From assembly GCA_018266295.1 (NCBI GenBank), contig JAFEAQ010000006.1:310001-374000 (forward strand): DNA of 64,000 nucleotides, given 5' to 3'. Below the pieces are notes generated by a model. The model was given only the letters and a program-made list of their open reading frames with translations, was not told the DNA's origin and made no database searches. The translations under genes were made by a program, and so were the position numbers. Source of the DNA: Bdellovibrionales bacterium. GTDB taxonomy: Bacteria > Bdellovibrionota > Bdellovibrionia > Bdellovibrionales > Bdellovibrionaceae. Of the stretch, positions 1 to 8,680 are shown one piece after another; positions within the stretch are counted from its first letter, which is position 1, and each line of letters starts with the position of its first letter.

Positions 1-1092
1 GCGCGGCGCCGGGAACATCAAAAGGCCGAATGTCCAACGCGTCTGATCCGGAGTCTCCGGCGACAAAGTCGCATTATAGTACTCAATTTGCGAAAGCAGA
101 TTATAACCACGAGTGATGAGGTAAAGACCTTCCAGCATCAAATAGCCTCCCATCTTAGTGCTGGGTGCAATGAAGGGACTGTCTTTCACGAAGCCGACCT
201 CAGTGAGCAAGCTATTGCCTTTATCAAGGCCGAGCTTGGAGTGAACTTCGAAGCGTTTCTTTTCGACGTAATTGTTTTTAGACTGCAAGTAAGAAAAGCC
301 GACGCGGTTTTTCTCAGCCACATCGTACTCAAACATCACGGAGCCACCCTTTTGACGGACATCAGCGGCCTCTTGGGCGATGTTTCCGAAGAAGACATTT
401 CCGGTGAGCTCCCAAGCACCACCGTAATATTGCGCGATGATGCCATCCGATTGGTCATTTTGCGCAACGCCCGTGACGGCGCGGCTAAAAGCGGTATGGT
501 CGGCGGTACGAATACCGTAAACCTTATCCATCAAGCCAATATATGTGAAGAGCTTCTTCGTTGGTTGCCAACGGAAGTAATGCTCGCGCGAGATTAAGTT
601 TTTGTCGTTAGACTCTTTATTTGCCTGCTGGGCCATCGGTGTCGGCTGATAACCACCAGAAACCACGAAGAGATACTTCGCCTCTTGATCCAATTGGATG
701 GCGACGTTCAAATCCGCCTGCATCGTCACATACTTTTTAACAGCGGCTTGGCTGCCTGGATTATTTACGAAATAAAGACCGCGGTATTTGATCCCCGGGC
801 GGATCCACCAAGGGAGTTCCGTGGAGCCCAAGAAGCCTGATTTTGCGGCAATTTCTTCTTCAGAAAGCTTGTCGTTGAAGATCTTGCGGGAAGCGATCTC
901 AGTCGTAAAGAGCGCTCGACCGTAGTCGTTCAATGGGCCATTCCCTTGACTGTTATAATGACACGTCAAACAGGAGTTATAGCCGTAGGAAATAAAGTCA
1001 GGATACGCCTCACTCGTTTGTGGGGCAAAAATCCCGGCCAACACCAAAATCGGAAGTAGTAAGATCACGCTGCAACCTCGTTGAATGCTCAT
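1..1092 (-). CDS. Exported protein with N-terminal c-type haem motif and beta-rich body (3' end outside window)
   Basis: The open frame runs off the left edge, so the C-terminus is missing (364 codons seen). It starts with a signal peptide (one Arg, hydrophobic core LLLPILVLAG, Ala-rich cleavage region near residue 29). Just after that is a CLTCH motif (Cys41, Cys44, His45), the standard CxxCH covalent haem-attachment site. The rest alternates polar and hydrophobic residues with many Tyr, Phe and Gly (for example around 200-340), as in outer-membrane beta-barrels; that is inference. The start used is ATG at 1092. A GTG at 1068 has a better ribosome site (GAGG, 7 nt upstream) and still leaves a signal peptide. 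It diverges from the exported protein at 1250. Family not recognised. Confidence 0.75.
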   Translation of the reverse strand, partial: MSIQRGCSVILLLPILVLAGIFAPQTSEAYPDFISYGYNSCLTCHYNSQGNGPLNDYGRALFTTEIASRKIFNDKLSEEEIAAKSGFLGSTELPWWIRPGIKYRGLYFVNNPGSQAAVKKYVTMQADLNVAIQLDQEAKYLFVVSGGYQPTPMAQQANKESNDKNLISREHYFRWQPTKKLFTYIGLMDKVYGIRTADHTAFSRAVTGVAQNDQSDGIIAQYYGGAWELTGNVFFGNIAQEAADVRQKGGSVMFEYDVAEKNRVGFSYLQSKNNYVEKKRFEVHSKLGLDKGNSLLTEVGFVKDSPFIAPSTKMGGYLMLEGLYLITRGYNLLSQIEYYNATLSPETPDQTRWTFGLLMFPAPR

Positions 1093-1130
1093 AAGTGTAT
1101 GGGTGCTTTTTCTTAGGAGCAAACCAAAAA

Positions 1131-1157
1131 TTGTCACAATGATCAGAACTTTGTCAC
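1131..1157. promoter_or_regulatory. Direct repeat TTGTCAC in divergent promoter region
   Basis: The heptamer TTGTCAC occurs at 1131-1137 and again at 1151-1157, exactly 20 bp apart, about two helical turns, in the gap between two divergent genes. It could be a tandem binding site for a regulator. Only the repeat itself is seen; the role is a guess. Confidence 0.25.
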
Positions 1158-1249
1158 TCCGGGCCTAGTTATATTCATCCTGGTGCAGGGCGATTAAGAA
1201 CTTGAGGGACTCATAATTGCATCTCCGATGCCGGTGCGAGGAGTGTGAG

Positions 1250-2971
1250 ATGCAAATGAAACGACTTAAACTGACAGCGGCAATACTGGGTTGGACTCTA
1301 TCCTCAATGGCTTTTGCCCAACAGGACCGCTCTCCCGTGATCGCCAACAAGCATTTTATTAATAATGCTGTTCAAGTGCAGATCACTCCCCGTGGTTTGA
1401 AGTACTTTGAAACTCAACTTTCCACGATTCTCGGAAATTTAGGTTACAATTTCTCCGAAGGTTACTTCCCTGCTCAAAAAATCGTCTCTGAAAAACCCAT
1501 TGATATGAATGAACTCGGGAAAAAAAATCCTGAGGCTTTAAAAACATATCTTATGGTGAAAGACATGCTGACAAAATGGCTCGTCGGCTTCTCTTTGACA
1601 GATCATCGCCCGGTTGTAGAGATCGGCGAATCCGGTTACTCCGCAGCTTTTACTCGATTTGCTTTGATTACTGATGAAGCACTCATGAATCAGCTCGGCA
1701 AACGTGACGGCGCTGTTTTGGCAATCGACCTTGAGGTGAAACGCCTGACTGTGGCGACTCAGGCCGTGCGCGTATGGGATATGAACAACCTTTCCTTCGT
1801 CAAAGTCGGCATGGATGACGTCAGCATCACCGCGGGTGATGATAAAACTCCTCTGAAAGTGCGCCTGCCTTTCTATATTCGCATGAATGCTCAAGGAAAT
1901 ATCGATTTTGAATCGCTGGAGATTCAAGAAAACCTCGCGGATATTCCTTTAACTGTAAAATATAAGAAATTGATTGTTCCGCAAGTGGCCGTCGAAGTCG
2001 ATGGACACAAGTATGTGATGAACACGGATCAACTCAGACAGACCATCGACGAGCAGTTGCCGACGATCTTGGTGGAAGTTCGCAAGTACTTAAGCGACTT
2101 CGCCAAGAAACAGCTCCCGGATATGCTCAATCAAAAAGTGAAAGAGAATCTTTCAGGGGCGCTGGAACAGGTGCAAGACATGGTGGCCCCTGGCCAAGAA
2201 CCTAATGACACTCGCCCTGCCTTTAAATGGGGCTTGAAATTGACCGACTTCCGATTGAAACAATCGCTTGGTATCAGTTTGGCAGCTTACGCAGAAGACC
2301 CGGTGAATCCGAACGTCAATCTGGCTCCAGGCATGGGCTCCCGAGGAGTGCCAACTTTGAACCACTTGCCTGTTGCAAACTACGATATTGCGATGACCTT
2401 GGATCGCGGTTTGATAAACAGAATTTTGCAACTGAGTTTTTTGCGCAAAAACTTTGAAAAAATTCCGCAATCTGACGGCACTTCCCTCAAGTTGACGGAA
2501 GCACCGTTGTTGGACTATATCACTCCACCAGCAGCGACGACAGACAAGGAAACTTATCTGAAGTTGAAAGTCAGCGTAGAGGTGGAACCGCACAAACCGC
2601 TGTGGCTGGATGACAAGGTGATTCTGTCTTTCGATCTTGTTTGCAAATTGCGCCGTTCGCAAAAAGGTGACGAGGGCATGGAAATCGCCCAGCAATACAT
2701 CGATACGAATTCTGTTGTGATGGATAAAAAATATTTAACTATCGCCGGAAAAATCGCCGAGGGTCTTGGCGGTCAAGTGACCAAAGGGATCAAGGAAGAA
2801 CTCAAAACCCGCAGCAAAGACTGGGTTAAAAATAATGAAACAATCCCGGGGTCTCTGGATCTGCCTCCAGCGTTCTTGGGAATGAAACTAGATATACAAA
2901 AAGTAACCATGGATCCAAACGGTCATCTTTTGATGTACCTTAATTACAAAAACGCTTTAGGAGTAAAATAG
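1250..2971 (+). CDS. Large exported protein of unknown function
   Basis: A 573-residue protein with a signal peptide (MQMKRLKLTAAILG..., cleavage near AFA-QQ). ATG 1250 is chosen because AGGAG lies 7 bases upstream; an in-frame ATG 33 bases earlier would add a Cys-rich, non-signal-like extension. The mature part has no membrane helix. It has alternating strand-like segments and an amphipathic helical stretch around 270-315, from which a lipid- or LPS-binding fold could be imagined, but no motif proves it. The gene at 2973 follows after one base with its own AGGAG site, so the two are an operon. Family not recognised. Confidence 0.8.
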   Translation: MQMKRLKLTAAILGWTLSSMAFAQQDRSPVIANKHFINNAVQVQITPRGLKYFETQLSTILGNLGYNFSEGYFPAQKIVSEKPIDMNELGKKNPEALKTYLMVKDMLTKWLVGFSLTDHRPVVEIGESGYSAAFTRFALITDEALMNQLGKRDGAVLAIDLEVKRLTVATQAVRVWDMNNLSFVKVGMDDVSITAGDDKTPLKVRLPFYIRMNAQGNIDFESLEIQENLADIPLTVKYKKLIVPQVAVEVDGHKYVMNTDQLRQTIDEQLPTILVEVRKYLSDFAKKQLPDMLNQKVKENLSGALEQVQDMVAPGQEPNDTRPAFKWGLKLTDFRLKQSLGISLAAYAEDPVNPNVNLAPGMGSRGVPTLNHLPVANYDIAMTLDRGLINRILQLSFLRKNFEKIPQSDGTSLKLTEAPLLDYITPPAATTDKETYLKLKVSVEVEPHKPLWLDDKVILSFDLVCKLRRSQKGDEGMEIAQQYIDTNSVVMDKKYLTIAGKIAEGLGGQVTKGIKEELKTRSKDWVKNNETIPGSLDLPPAFLGMKLDIQKVTMDPNGHLLMYLNYKNALGVK

Positions 2972-2972
2972 T

Positions 2973-3485
2973 ATGAGATCCCTTCAATTCTTTTTCATCA
3001 ATGCGCTGACTTTGATTATCGGCCTGGGTTTGATGAGTGGATCTTTTTCCGCAAACGACGCACAAGCCGCTCCGACGGAAACAGTTCCAACCATTCAAAT
3101 TCAAAAGCTCGGCAATTATAAAGGCCAGTATCTGACGGCGTTCTACGCAGTCGGCACTCGCCCGTTCTTGTCGACGGACTCTAGCCAGTTCACTCTATCT
3201 GAAGTTAAAGAGATCAAGAGTGTTGTGATTGGCGCAGACTTTGTGACATTGCCGCCGGTGGATTTACAAAAGCAAGGCTTCCGCCCTGGCTACAACCTCG
3301 TGGTGGTGGCGGTTTCTCCGGCTCCTGATTTCAGCCTTGTGAATGCTGACGGTTCACCGATCGCGGGCATGCCTGCGACGGCAAACCATCGTGCGACGAT
3401 GCTTCGCTCATTCTCAAAGGCAGAGATTGAGTCTTTGGCGGCTGGCCAAGGGTTGCCGGACGGTTTGGTTCTGACTCTGCAGTAA
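2973..3485 (+). CDS. Exported protein of unknown function, second gene of operon
   Basis: A 170-residue protein with a long signal peptide (hydrophobic core after RSLQFFF, cleavage near AQA-AP around residue 32). The mature domain of about 135 residues looks beta-rich, without Cys residues or recognisable catalytic motifs. It starts one base after the stop of the upstream exported protein with a good AGGAGT ribosome site, so the two are probably translated from one message and act in the same compartment. A rho-independent terminator follows at 3558. Function unknown. Confidence 0.75.
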   Translation: MRSLQFFFINALTLIIGLGLMSGSFSANDAQAAPTETVPTIQIQKLGNYKGQYLTAFYAVGTRPFLSTDSSQFTLSEVKEIKSVVIGADFVTLPPVDLQKQGFRPGYNLVVVAVSPAPDFSLVNADGSPIAGMPATANHRATMLRSFSKAEIESLAAGQGLPDGLVLTLQ

Positions 3486-3557
3486 TTTTGCTGAAGGGAA
3501 CTCCTTTCTTGGGTTCCTTTCTTAAAAAGTGTTCACCTGTGAAAAATTGTTTATTTG

Positions 3558-3588
3558 AAAGGCGTCTTAACCGGCGCCTTTTCTTTTT
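3558..3588 (+). terminator. Rho-independent terminator
   Basis: A 7-bp stem (AAAGGCG / CGCCTTT) with a 10-base loop is followed by a T-rich run (TTTTCTTTTT). It closes the operon ending at 3485. It also covers the first in-frame ATG (3555) of the downstream phospholipase frame, which argues that this gene starts later. Confidence 0.7.
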
Positions 3589-3665
3589 CGCGCTTGGCAG
3601 TGAGTGACGAATCCGTCGACGGAACTTCACTTTCGTTTGTGTTTGATCCTTTCTATTCTGGTCTT

Positions 3666-4511
3666 GTGAAAACGCAAACGCGGGACTTCTTCATCATTGT
3701 TTTCTTCTTGGTTTCTCTGCTTCACGGAGCTATGGGGCGAGCCGAAGTCAGCGAGGACGCAAAACCCGGCGGGGAAGTTCCGATCCAAACTCCCCTTGCT
3801 TCGGGTCATCTTTACGAAGATCTGAAGGATCGCGACGACAACACCATCTTTCGCCACAAACCGGTATACTTTGCTTATAGCAATCCGCTGACGAAGGTGC
3901 AGCTGAGCTTCCGCTCGGCTTTGATTGACGATTGGCCATTGTACTTTGGTTATACGCAGGTCATCTTTTGGAAGCTTGGCGAAGACTCCAAGCCGTTTTT
4001 AGATGCGACTTACAATCCGGAGTTCTTTTACACATGGACAATCAAAGGTCATAAGTTAAAAACGCTGGATCTTGGAATCTGGGAGCATCAATCCAACGGC
4101 AAAGGCGGCACGGACTCGCGTTCTTTCGATCAATCTTACTTGCGTTTCAATTATGCCTTTGAAACTCGAAGCTGGGTGATCGCCGCTTCGGCGAAGTTAA
4201 GTTATATGTACAACAACGATCAAGAGAACCAAGACATCGATGACTACATCGGTCCGTGGGAATTCAATCTGAAATTCATTCAAGTCTTTCCGGGGATCAT
4301 CGATAAAAGCGAGCTCGGCCTGACAGCCCACCCGGGCGGCCAATGGGGCACGGATTGGGCGAAGGGCGGCTACGAAGTTTCGTACAGCTTCCGCTTGGGC
4401 GGAGTGAGGGTCGTCCCCGCTTTTTATATTCAATACTTCACCGGCTACGGCGAGACGTTACTCACGTATAATCTGAAGGAAGATCAATATCGGTTTGGTT
4501 TGTTATTTTAG
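3666..4511 (+). CDS. pldA: Outer-membrane phospholipase A (OMPLA / PldA family)
   Basis: Calcium-dependent outer-membrane phospholipase, hydrolysing acyl chains of phospholipids. The OMPLA signature HQSNG (His141, Ser143) is followed by TDSRSFD, and the C-terminal strand YFTGYGETLLTYN ends in Phe, as in outer-membrane barrels. In E. coli OMPLA the triad is Ser-His-Asn (HESNG, then SRSWN); here the Asn position holds Asp155. Start: GTG 3666 gives 281 residues (E. coli 289 with signal) and a clear signal peptide (VKTQTRDFFIIVFFLVSLL). The earlier ATG 3555 lies inside the preceding terminator and would add 37 residues before the signal peptide. No obvious ribosome site is seen. In predators such an enzyme could attack prey membranes or maintain the bacterium's own asymmetry; which one is unknown. 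Confidence 0.88.
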   Translation: MKTQTRDFFIIVFFLVSLLHGAMGRAEVSEDAKPGGEVPIQTPLASGHLYEDLKDRDDNTIFRHKPVYFAYSNPLTKVQLSFRSALIDDWPLYFGYTQVIFWKLGEDSKPFLDATYNPEFFYTWTIKGHKLKTLDLGIWEHQSNGKGGTDSRSFDQSYLRFNYAFETRSWVIAASAKLSYMYNNDQENQDIDDYIGPWEFNLKFIQVFPGIIDKSELGLTAHPGGQWGTDWAKGGYEVSYSFRLGGVRVVPAFYIQYFTGYGETLLTYNLKEDQYRFGLLF

Positions 4512-4580
4512 TAAGAGCCCGGGGCCTGCCACGACTCCTGGCCTGAGCGCGGGTGCGGAGCCAGCCCCCAGCGCGACAAA

Positions 4581-6137
4581 CTACGAAAAAGTGCCCGAGC
4601 GGAAAGCTTTTTGCAGGGCTTTTTCGGCCGCGGCGATGCCGGCTTCGATGGCGCCGTTCATAGTGCCGGAGTCCGCGAAGTTCCAGTGTTCGCCACCGAG
4701 GAAGAAGTTTTCTTGAAGGCCTTCTTCGGTCAGTGCTTCTAGATATTTCAAATAATTCCCGGGAGCCAGATTAAAACGAGAACCCTTTGCGTAGGGCTTT
4801 TGGCTCCAGTTCACAACCAGGGCGCTTTCTTCAGACGTCATGTCCTTGTAGAAATTCTTCAGATCCTGGACCGTTTCCTGAACGGCGCTCACGCCCGTCG
4901 ACTGCCCCACACTGCCGCCACGCTGAGATGTCAGCAAACCACGCGTGCCCTCTTGCCCGCGCGAACTGTCCCAGTAACTTTGGCCCAAAAGCTGACCACG
5001 GAAAACTCCCTGGAAGTTCGGAGTCGTCTTGTTTTTCTTTTTCCACGGCGGCTCACGGAAGGTGCTGATCACTTTCGAATGAGTTCCGTAGGTCGCACCA
5101 GCGATAAATTCTCGGGCCTTTCCAAGCTGCAGCGTCTGAACGCCGTCAATGTCCTTCAAAACCGAGAACGGCAAAGTGCAAATAATCTGACGAGCCCAAA
5201 TTGTGTCCGAGCCTTTCGCAGTACGGAACGTGCACTCATAACCACCGGACTTCGAGCGAACTGAAATCAGCTGATAACCGAGCTTCAAATTTGTATCCGG
5301 CACAATCCCCTGCACGCGCTCACCAAGAATCTGCGCCATGCGGGACATACCGCCCTCCGCCCGATAAAATTTGGGCGCTGTCACGCGGTTCGCACGCTCT
5401 TCCAGATCGAGCCTCACGAGGAAATGCAGCAAGTTGATATTTTTGCTGTCCACCCCCCACTCAGACACGCACAGATTTTCAAAGCACTGCAACGTGCCCT
5501 CATCCATCCCGCCACGAACTGAGCCCAACAAGTCCGCTAGCGACTGCTGGTCAAGCTCTTTCAGCGAGGGGCTCATAACTAAAGAACGCGCGTTGATTTC
5601 TGTTGAGAATGAAGCAAAGGCGTCCACTTTTGTCTGCGCAAGCTTCGCAATAAGCGGCTTTAAGTTTTTGCGAAATTCTTTTTCGCTGACAACTTTACCG
5701 TTCAGCCAATAAAGCGCGCGGTCCACTTTAGGATCATAAGTAATGTCTTGAATGGCAAGATTCAAATCTTTGCAGAGCTGATGCACAGATGTGTGCGAAG
5801 CTTCGAAGAACTCCGCTCCGAGCTCTGCATACTGTTCGTCGGGATTTGCGTGCAACATCGTTTGAATACGACCACCGACACGCTCCGAAGCCTCAAACAC
5901 GCGATAGGGAATTTTGTTTTTCTTTAAGTGATAAGCCGCCGACAAACCGGCAATCCCGGCCCCCAGAACCATCACTTCTTGTTCCAAGTGATTGCTGTCA
6001 CCCACCACCCACCGGTCAAAGCTCGAGCATGCACTCAAAGCAACGGTCGCAGCAGAACCATAAGCGGTTTTAGTTAAGAAACCGCGACGGGACTGTGAAA
6101 ATGGACGGACGCCTGAAAACGATTTCGTCTTCGCCAT
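4581..6137 (-). CDS. Tat-exported FAD-dependent amine oxidase (flavin monoamine oxidase family)
   Basis: Oxidises an amine substrate using FAD. The dinucleotide-binding motif VLGAGIAGLSAAYHL is followed by an acidic strand end and ERVGGRI, as in the MAO/amino-acid oxidase superfamily. Near the C-terminus, NFFLGGEHW...GTMNGAIEAG is the second FAD-contact motif. The N-terminus carries a twin-arginine motif (SRRGFLTK), a hydrophobic stretch and a lipobox-like LSAC, so the enzyme is probably folded in the cytosol, exported by Tat and perhaps lipid-anchored. ATG 6137 sits just after GGAGG (spacing only 2 bases, short); in-frame ATGs reach back to 6188. Converges on pldA. The substrate cannot be told from sequence. 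Confidence 0.85.
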   Translation of the reverse strand: MAKTKSFSGVRPFSQSRRGFLTKTAYGSAATVALSACSSFDRWVVGDSNHLEQEVMVLGAGIAGLSAAYHLKKNKIPYRVFEASERVGGRIQTMLHANPDEQYAELGAEFFEASHTSVHQLCKDLNLAIQDITYDPKVDRALYWLNGKVVSEKEFRKNLKPLIAKLAQTKVDAFASFSTEINARSLVMSPSLKELDQQSLADLLGSVRGGMDEGTLQCFENLCVSEWGVDSKNINLLHFLVRLDLEERANRVTAPKFYRAEGGMSRMAQILGERVQGIVPDTNLKLGYQLISVRSKSGGYECTFRTAKGSDTIWARQIICTLPFSVLKDIDGVQTLQLGKAREFIAGATYGTHSKVISTFREPPWKKKNKTTPNFQGVFRGQLLGQSYWDSSRGQEGTRGLLTSQRGGSVGQSTGVSAVQETVQDLKNFYKDMTSEESALVVNWSQKPYAKGSRFNLAPGNYLKYLEALTEEGLQENFFLGGEHWNFADSGTMNGAIEAGIAAAEKALQKAFRSGTFS

Positions 6138-6259
6138 TTCCTCCGTAAGGATTCTCATCAGATTTTTAAAAACCATCGTGCGCGCCATGCTCGTTATTTT
6201 GGCGCGGTTTTTAGTCCTGAGGCAAAGAAAAAGTCTCGGTTTTTGGCGATTTCTAGAGT

Positions 6260-6874
6260 ATGAACAACATCATGCAAGCCCGCGACACACTGCTTGAATC
6301 TCTTGAAGAAAAAGGCTGGGCGTTTTCCGATGACATCATGCCAAAGGAACTCGCCGAAGAGCTTTTATTCGAATGCCAGAAATCATGGCACGATGGGCTC
6401 TTCCGCGAGGCTCAGATTGGCCGCGGACAAAGTAAAAATCTCGACTCTGAAATCCGTGGCGATTCCATTTTGTGGCTAAATTCTGAGCAAAAAGACAGTG
6501 CAAGCTCCCGCTTTCTGCAATGGGCCGCGGAACTCCGTCGCGAGCTCAATCAGCGCTACTACTTGGGACTGAACTCCGAGGAATTTCACTTTGCTCGCTA
6601 TCCCGCAGGAAAGGGCTATCAGAAGCACATTGATCAGCATCGCGGAACCCTGGCGCGCAAGATCTCGCTGGTTCTCTACCTCAATCCGCAATGGGGCACC
6701 GAGGACGGCGGCGAGCTTTGTATCTACGATCCGCAGAACGAATCTTTAGAAGTGCAACGAATTTTGCCAAAAGGCGGGCGCCTGGTGCTTTTCCGCAGTG
6801 ACCTCATCCCGCACGCAGTTTTGCCGTGCTTCCAAACGCGCTGGAGTTTGACCGGCTGGTTTAGAACGGACTAG
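6260..6874 (+). CDS. 2-oxoglutarate/Fe(II)-dependent dioxygenase (SM-20 / prolyl-4-hydroxylase type)
   Basis: A 204-residue cytosolic protein of the 2OG-Fe(II) oxygenase superfamily. Iron ligands are visible as His123-x-Asp125 and distal His185, with Arg194 (TRWSLTGWF) as the expected 2-oxoglutarate contact. GGELCIYDP and LPKGGRLVLF are the typical barrel strands. Small bacterial members hydroxylate protein side chains or small molecules; the substrate here is unknown. Twelve bases separate it from the first ABC half-transporter, so it is probably co-transcribed with that pair. It diverges from the amine oxidase. Confidence 0.85.
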   Translation: MNNIMQARDTLLESLEEKGWAFSDDIMPKELAEELLFECQKSWHDGLFREAQIGRGQSKNLDSEIRGDSILWLNSEQKDSASSRFLQWAAELRRELNQRYYLGLNSEEFHFARYPAGKGYQKHIDQHRGTLARKISLVLYLNPQWGTEDGGELCIYDPQNESLEVQRILPKGGRLVLFRSDLIPHAVLPCFQTRWSLTGWFRTD

Positions 6875-6886
6875 GATCTGCTTCTG

Positions 6887-8680
6887 ATGAAGCCGCTCAT
6901 TTACGATGTCATTTTCACTAGAATTCATGCTCGCCTACTCATCGTTTTGAGTTCCCTGGCGGCCACGATTTTTGCGCTCTTCGGCCCTTACTTTCAAAAA
7001 CTTTTTGTCGATGCCCTCACCGGCCAGCCAACACTGCTGCCAATGGGACTTCATGCAGGACCGATTGCCCTGATCGCCTTGGCATTTATCAGCGTCTTTG
7101 CTTCGCAGGTTTTGTTTCAAGCTTCGAATTATCTTGGCATGAGTGAATCCGTTCACATGCAAGGCGTCTTCTCGCAGAGAATTTATCAGAAGACTCTGGA
7201 TCTGCGCGTGGACACTATGAGCAGCCGCCCCGTCGGCGAGATCATTCAGATCTATGCGACGGATATTCCGGGCTCGACCATTTTGCTGGAACAAACACTG
7301 ACGGCGGGAGCTTCCACACTCTTTCCTTTAATCCTGGCGCCTTTTGCTATTTCACTGATCTATGATTTGCCGCTCTTGCCGACCTTATTAATGATGGTTT
7401 TCATTTCGGCGCTGAATAGCTTTATGGCCTTCCGTCAGTCGAAGTTCTTCTACCGCTTTAAGCAGCTCGCCGGCGATCGCATTGCTTTAGTCAATGAGTG
7501 GATTCAAAACATCCGCACCATTCGCATCCTCGGGTGGATTACTTACTTTGAAAAAAATATCTTCGCCAAACGCCAAGTGGAAACAAAGAACCGCGTGATC
7601 ATGGTGACGAACGGGCAAGTGATGAATGCGCTATCAAGCTCCATCACATTTATTCTGAACGTCGTCACTTTGGCTTCACTGATTTACTATTCTAAACGCC
7701 AAGTCACCAGTGGCGAACTCCTCGCGCTTCTTTGGATTGTCGGCGTGTTTTTGACTCGCCCCTTCCGCCAGATGCCTTGGTTTTTTACCTTTGCCTTTGA
7801 TGCCTGGACGTCATTATCACGTCTTGAGAGTTTCCTGCGCGTGACCAATGAAAAGCCCGCCGCCAACGAAGGCCATGGCCCTAGTGATACAGACGTCGTC
7901 AACAAGGTCGTTGACGACGGCAAAACCGGCGATGTGGCTCTTGAGGTTAAAAACTTGAGCCTTTCTATCGGCGGCAAGAACATCCTGAGCGGTATCAACC
8001 TGAGCGTGCGCGATGGCGAGTTCGTGGCCATTGTCGGCGAAGTCGGCGCCGGTAAATCCATGCTGCTACTTTCTCTGCTCGGTGAAACCGGTGCGCAAGT
8101 CGACAGCTATCAAGTTCAAGGCAAGAACGCCACGGCGATGAGTTTGCACGACCTTCGCGGACACTACGCTTACGTTCCGCAAGAGGGTTTCATCATGAGC
8201 GCCAGCCTGCGCGAGAACGTGGCCTTCTTGTATGACATTGAAGCTGAGCGCGATAATGATGTTGAAGAGTCCCTGCGCCTGGCGCAGTTTGAAATCTTTA
8301 AGGAGCGCGTGGAAAACGGCCTTGCCACTGAAATCGGCGAGCGTGGCGTGAATCTTTCCGGCGGCCAAAAACAGCGCGTGAGTCTTGCCCGCGTGCATTT
8401 CCATAAGGCGCCGATTTTACTTCTCGACGACTGCCTGAGCGCCGTCGATGTCGATACCGAGGAAAAGCTCTTCAGCCAACTTCTTGACGGCGCTTGGGGT
8501 GAACGCACACGCCTCTTGGTCACTCACCGCCTGAGTGTTCTTCACCGCGTGGACAAAATTTTCTTCATGCAAGAGGGCCGGATCATCGACCAAGGCAAGT
8601 TCAGCGAACTCATGAGCCGTTCGCAACTCTTCCGTGAATTCACTCAAAGTGTTGAGGAGACCGCCCATGTCGAAGCCTAA
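6887..8680 (+). CDS. ABC exporter half-transporter, degenerate-site subunit (ABCC/MRP-like)
   Basis: 597 residues: an N-terminal six-helix membrane domain (about 1-310) and a C-terminal nucleotide-binding domain. Walker A is GEVGAGKS (about 383-390), the signature is LSGGQ (about 489), and Walker B is ILLLDDCLSAVD, where Asp replaces the catalytic Glu; an H-loop His follows in VTHRLS. This matches NBD1 of eukaryotic MRP/CFTR proteins, whose own ATP site is weak. The partner gene starts inside its 3' end (14-base overlap), which suggests equimolar synthesis of a heterodimer that exports an amphipathic or conjugated compound. Substrate unknown. Confidence 0.88.
   Translation: MKPLIYDVIFTRIHARLLIVLSSLAATIFALFGPYFQKLFVDALTGQPTLLPMGLHAGPIALIALAFISVFASQVLFQASNYLGMSESVHMQGVFSQRIYQKTLDLRVDTMSSRPVGEIIQIYATDIPGSTILLEQTLTAGASTLFPLILAPFAISLIYDLPLLPTLLMMVFISALNSFMAFRQSKFFYRFKQLAGDRIALVNEWIQNIRTIRILGWITYFEKNIFAKRQVETKNRVIMVTNGQVMNALSSSITFILNVVTLASLIYYSKRQVTSGELLALLWIVGVFLTRPFRQMPWFFTFAFDAWTSLSRLESFLRVTNEKPAANEGHGPSDTDVVNKVVDDGKTGDVALEVKNLSLSIGGKNILSGINLSVRDGEFVAIVGEVGAGKSMLLLSLLGETGAQVDSYQVQGKNATAMSLHDLRGHYAYVPQEGFIMSASLRENVAFLYDIEAERDNDVEESLRLAQFEIFKERVENGLATEIGERGVNLSGGQKQRVSLARVHFHKAPILLLDDCLSAVDVDTEEKLFSQLLDGAWGERTRLLVTHRLSVLHRVDKIFFMQEGRIIDQGKFSELMSRSQLFREFTQSVEETAHVEA

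Noticed and set aside
3555-3665. An upstream ATG extending the phospholipase by 37 residues
   Set aside because: It lies inside a terminator hairpin and would place residues before the signal peptide.
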